The notes beneath the pieces are model-generated. The model was not told the DNA's origin. It worked only from the letters and a program-made list of their open reading frames with translations, and did no database searches. Positions 62,115-64,000 of a DNA stretch of 64,000 nt are shown in pieces. A program made the translations under genes and the position numbers. The DNA lies in NCBI RefSeq assembly GCF_029960665.1, contig NZ_JASBRB010000002.1:248001-312000 (forward strand). Direction: 5' to 3'. The DNA is from Pseudarthrobacter sp. AL07. Its GTDB lineage: Bacteria; Actinomycetota; Actinomycetes; Actinomycetales; Micrococcaceae. Numbering within the stretch: position 1 is the first letter of the stretch; each line of letters begins with the position of its first letter.

Positions 62115-63314
62115 CTAAAGGTCGCGGATGGTCCGGAGGGCTGCCGCGGTGAGGACCTGGATACCCAGGCCCAGGGCACGTTCGTCCAGGATGTAATCAC
62201 CGCGGTGCAGGTCATACTCTTCGCCGCCCGGGGTTTTGGTGCCCAGGCGCATCATCGCTCCGGGACGCTCGGCCAGGAACCAGGCGAAGTCCTCGCCACC
62301 CATGGACTGCGGTGTCAACACAACGGCGCCCTCACCAATTTCGGCGCGGGCTGCGGCCTCAATGAGCGCGGTCTCGTGCTCCGAGTTGACTACCGGTGGC
62401 ACTCCCCTGGTGTGTTCCAGATGGACATCCACACCATAAGGAGCGGCCACCTGCTGCACTACCTCGTCCAGGAGCTCGCCGGCGTCATGCCAGGCGTCGC
62501 GGTCCAGGCAGCGCATGGTGCCCGCCATGTAACCCGTGCCCGGAATGGCGTTGGGTGCCGATCCGGCGTTGATCTGGCCCCACACCACGGACACTCCACT
62601 GCGGACATCCACCCGGCGGGACAGTACGGCAGGGACATTGACGGCGATCTGCGCCAGAGCAAAAACCAGGTCCTCGGTGAGGTGCGGGCGGGACGTGTGG
62701 CCGCCGCGGCCTCTCAGTTCGATCTTGATGGTGTCCGAAGCGGACGTGATCGCGCCGATGCGCGTACCGATGCGTCCGACGTCGATCCTCGGGTCGCAGT
62801 GCAGCGCAAAGATGCGCGGCACACCCTCCAGGACGCCCTGCTCGATGCAGGAAAGCGCGCCGCCCGGCATGGTTTCCTCAGCCGGCTGGAAGATGATCCG
62901 GACGGTGCCGCCCAGCGGCGACTCCTGGTGCATGCGCTGGAGGACCAGGGCAACGCCGAGCATGGTGGCAGTGTGGACATCGTGGCCGCACGCATGCGTG
63001 ACGCCATGGTTCTTGGAGGCAAACGGGAGGCCCGTTTCCTCGATGATTGGCAGGGCGTCAATATCGCCGCGGAGCGCAGCGGCGATCGGGCCCTCGCCGA
63101 TGTCGACGGTGAGGCCGGTACCTTCAAGCCGCCGCGGGGACAGTCCGGCTGCTTCGAGCCGCTCCACCAGCTTGTCGGTGGTGCGGAATTCCTTGAAGGA
63201 AAGCTCGGGGTGCGCGTGCAGATCCCGGCGGAAGTCGATCAGCTCCGGCAGGAGGGGTTCCAACCATGGCCGCACTAATGCGGTGGGCTCGGCTTCAGTA
63301 GTGTAATTACGCAC
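62115..63314 (-). CDS. M20-family amidohydrolase (hippurate hydrolase-like)
   Basis: This 399-residue metallo-amidohydrolase has DFRRDLHAHPELSFKE near residue 30, the metal-binding ACGHDVHTATMLG near residue 110 and QPAEETMPGGA with the catalytic Glu near 142. The dimerisation domain contains GRGGHTSRPH, and the late SMGGEDFAWF supplies a final metal ligand. Members cleave N-acyl amino acids, IAA conjugates or diaminopimelate derivatives. The substrate is undetermined. GTG 63314 lies in AT-rich sequence. A downstream palindrome may be its 3' end. Confidence 0.92.
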   Translation of the reverse strand: MRNYTTEAEPTALVRPWLEPLLPELIDFRRDLHAHPELSFKEFRTTDKLVERLEAAGLSPRRLEGTGLTVDIGEGPIAAALRGDIDALPIIEETGLPFASKNHGVTHACGHDVHTATMLGVALVLQRMHQESPLGGTVRIIFQPAEETMPGGALSCIEQGVLEGVPRIFALHCDPRIDVGRIGTRIGAITSASDTIKIELRGRGGHTSRPHLTEDLVFALAQIAVNVPAVLSRRVDVRSGVSVVWGQINAGSAPNAIPGTGYMAGTMRCLDRDAWHDAGELLDEVVQQVAAPYGVDVHLEHTRGVPPVVNSEHETALIEAAARAEIGEGAVVLTPQSMGGEDFAWFLAERPGAMMRLGTKTPGGEEYDLHRGDYILDERALGLGIQVLTAAALRTIRDL

Positions 63315-63401
63315 TCATTTACTCTAGCGAGCGTCCACGGAATAGCGTCATCAGGGCGGGCGCGTTACAGATTGTGCCGCGGCTGAACACTGCCCACCGG
63401 G

Positions 63402-64000
63402 TTACAGAACGTCGGTGTCGCCACTGGCCTTGAGCGCGTCAACGGCTCCCTTGACCCGCTGCGCGTGCTGCTTGGTGGTCACCAGGAGTGCATCTCCGGT
63501 GTCAACGATGACCACGTCCTTGATGCCGATCAGGGCGATCACGCGCTTCGTGTCCGACACCACCACACCGCTGGCGTTTTCGGTGAAAACCCGGGCGCCT
63601 TCACCGATAACGGTGACGTCATCGACTTCCCGCGCACTGTTGAGCCGACCCACCGAAGCGAAGTCCCCGACGTCGTCCCATCCGAAAGTGCCGGGCACAA
63701 CGGCCACATCGCCGGCGGCGGCGGCAGGCTCGGCCACCGCATAGTCGATGGCGATCTTGGGCAGTGTGGGCCAAACACGGGCGGTGACGGCATCCCGTTC
63801 GGGAGTGTCCCAGGCCTGGGCGATCTCCTGAAGGCCCTTGAACAGCTCCGGCTGGTTGGCCTCAAGGTGCCTCAACATCAAGGCAACGGGAGCCACGAAC
63901 ATTCCTGCGTTCCAGACATACTCACCGCTGTCCACATACTGCTGGGCAACTTCCTCGTCCGGCTTTTCCACGAACTCCACTACGGCCTGGGCGCTGGGCG
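63402..64000 (-). CDS. manC: Mannose-1-phosphate guanylyltransferase (5' end outside window)
   Basis: The C-terminal 199 or so residues of a GDP-mannose pyrophosphorylase are visible. The frame is open to the window edge. VEFVEKPDEEVAQQYVDSG and YVWNAGMFVAPVALML bind the sugar phosphate. PKIAIDYAVAEPA and FGWDDVGDF complete the nucleotidyltransferase core, followed by the beta-helical tail (VVVSDTKRVIALIGIKDVVIV). With ManA it supplies GDP-mannose for envelope glycans. Of the ManC-type nucleotidyltransferase family without an isomerase fusion. Confidence 0.93.
   Translation of the reverse strand, partial: PSAQAVVEFVEKPDEEVAQQYVDSGEYVWNAGMFVAPVALMLRHLEANQPELFKGLQEIAQAWDTPERDAVTARVWPTLPKIAIDYAVAEPAAAAGDVAVVPGTFGWDDVGDFASVGRLNSAREVDDVTVIGEGARVFTENASGVVVSDTKRVIALIGIKDVVIVDTGDALLVTTKQHAQRVKGAVDALKASGDTDVL

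Overview
The window is high-GC chromosomal DNA from an actinobacterium, most probably Arthrobacter or a close relative (Pseudarthrobacter, Paenarthrobacter; Micrococcaceae). The grounds are the codon use, frequent GTG and TTG starts, a WhiB regulator, mycothiol S-conjugate amidase (Mca), PhoH2, DUF4307, DUF4245, DUF501 and TIGR03089 proteins, and gene orders that match conserved blocks of the Mycobacterium tuberculosis genome. This taxonomy is inferred from gene content. No database search was made. I see no prophage, insertion sequence, CRISPR array or rRNA.

Layout. (1) 1-12912 is an envelope and purine block: DUF5719 protein, large membrane glycosyltransferase, WhiB2-like regulator, TIGR03089, GtrA, purK-purE, LCP ligase, manA and a FemX-like transferase. 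It resembles the Rv3255c-Rv3277 neighbourhood. (2) 13053-14030 is a DUF559-like gene bracketed by two copies of a long palindrome. (3) 14093-31233 holds glpX, a DUF4245 gene, carbonic anhydrase, fumC, the relic of an MFS exporter, a prepilin peptidase, phoH2, an isoprenyl transferase, a hemolysin III gene, mca, a DUF4307 gene, greA, a rhomboid protease, ilvA, an AI-2E transporter and an aldose epimerase. Much of it resembles Rv1080c-Rv1101c. (4) 31384-33782 is galT-galK, divergent from the epimerase. (5) 33884-40865 is a BI-1 protein and a complete branched-chain amino-acid ABC importer: livHMGF on + and its binding protein on -, converging. (6) 41090-43769 is a tRNA-Leu with a short variable arm, an ACT-GNAT fusion and NDH-2. 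(7) 43804-50933 is a minus-strand run: add, mazG, eno, an ftsB-like gene, DUF501, ppx and a mycosin-like protease, resembling Rv1021-Rv1026. (8) 50961-59724 is nucleoside uptake and salvage: BMP lipoprotein, ATPase, two permeases, cdd and deoA, followed by two DedA proteins. (9) 60020-64000 is ohrR-ohr-reductase, an M20 amidohydrolase and a partial mannose-1-phosphate guanylyltransferase.

How the genes fit together. ManA and the guanylyltransferase feed GDP-mannose for envelope glycans. The glycosyltransferase, GtrA and LCP proteins probably build and attach such polymers. The BMP transporter imports nucleosides for Cdd, DeoA and Add. GalT, GalK and the epimerase form a Leloir module. OhrR, Ohr and Mca serve thiol and peroxide defence.

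Most of the window is ordinary core genome. The least explained signal is a family of four long near-perfect palindromes (12926-12988, 14013-14067, 59954-60009, 62004-62059 plus an extra arm) at gene 3' ends. Two of them bracket the DUF559 gene, whose stop codon lies inside one palindrome arm. Other notable signals are a Rex-type operator at ndh, paired Crp-like sites at both liv promoters, three direct repeats at galT, a greA leader hairpin, an in-frame repeat inserted in mazG, and a LivH permease with an added extracellular domain.
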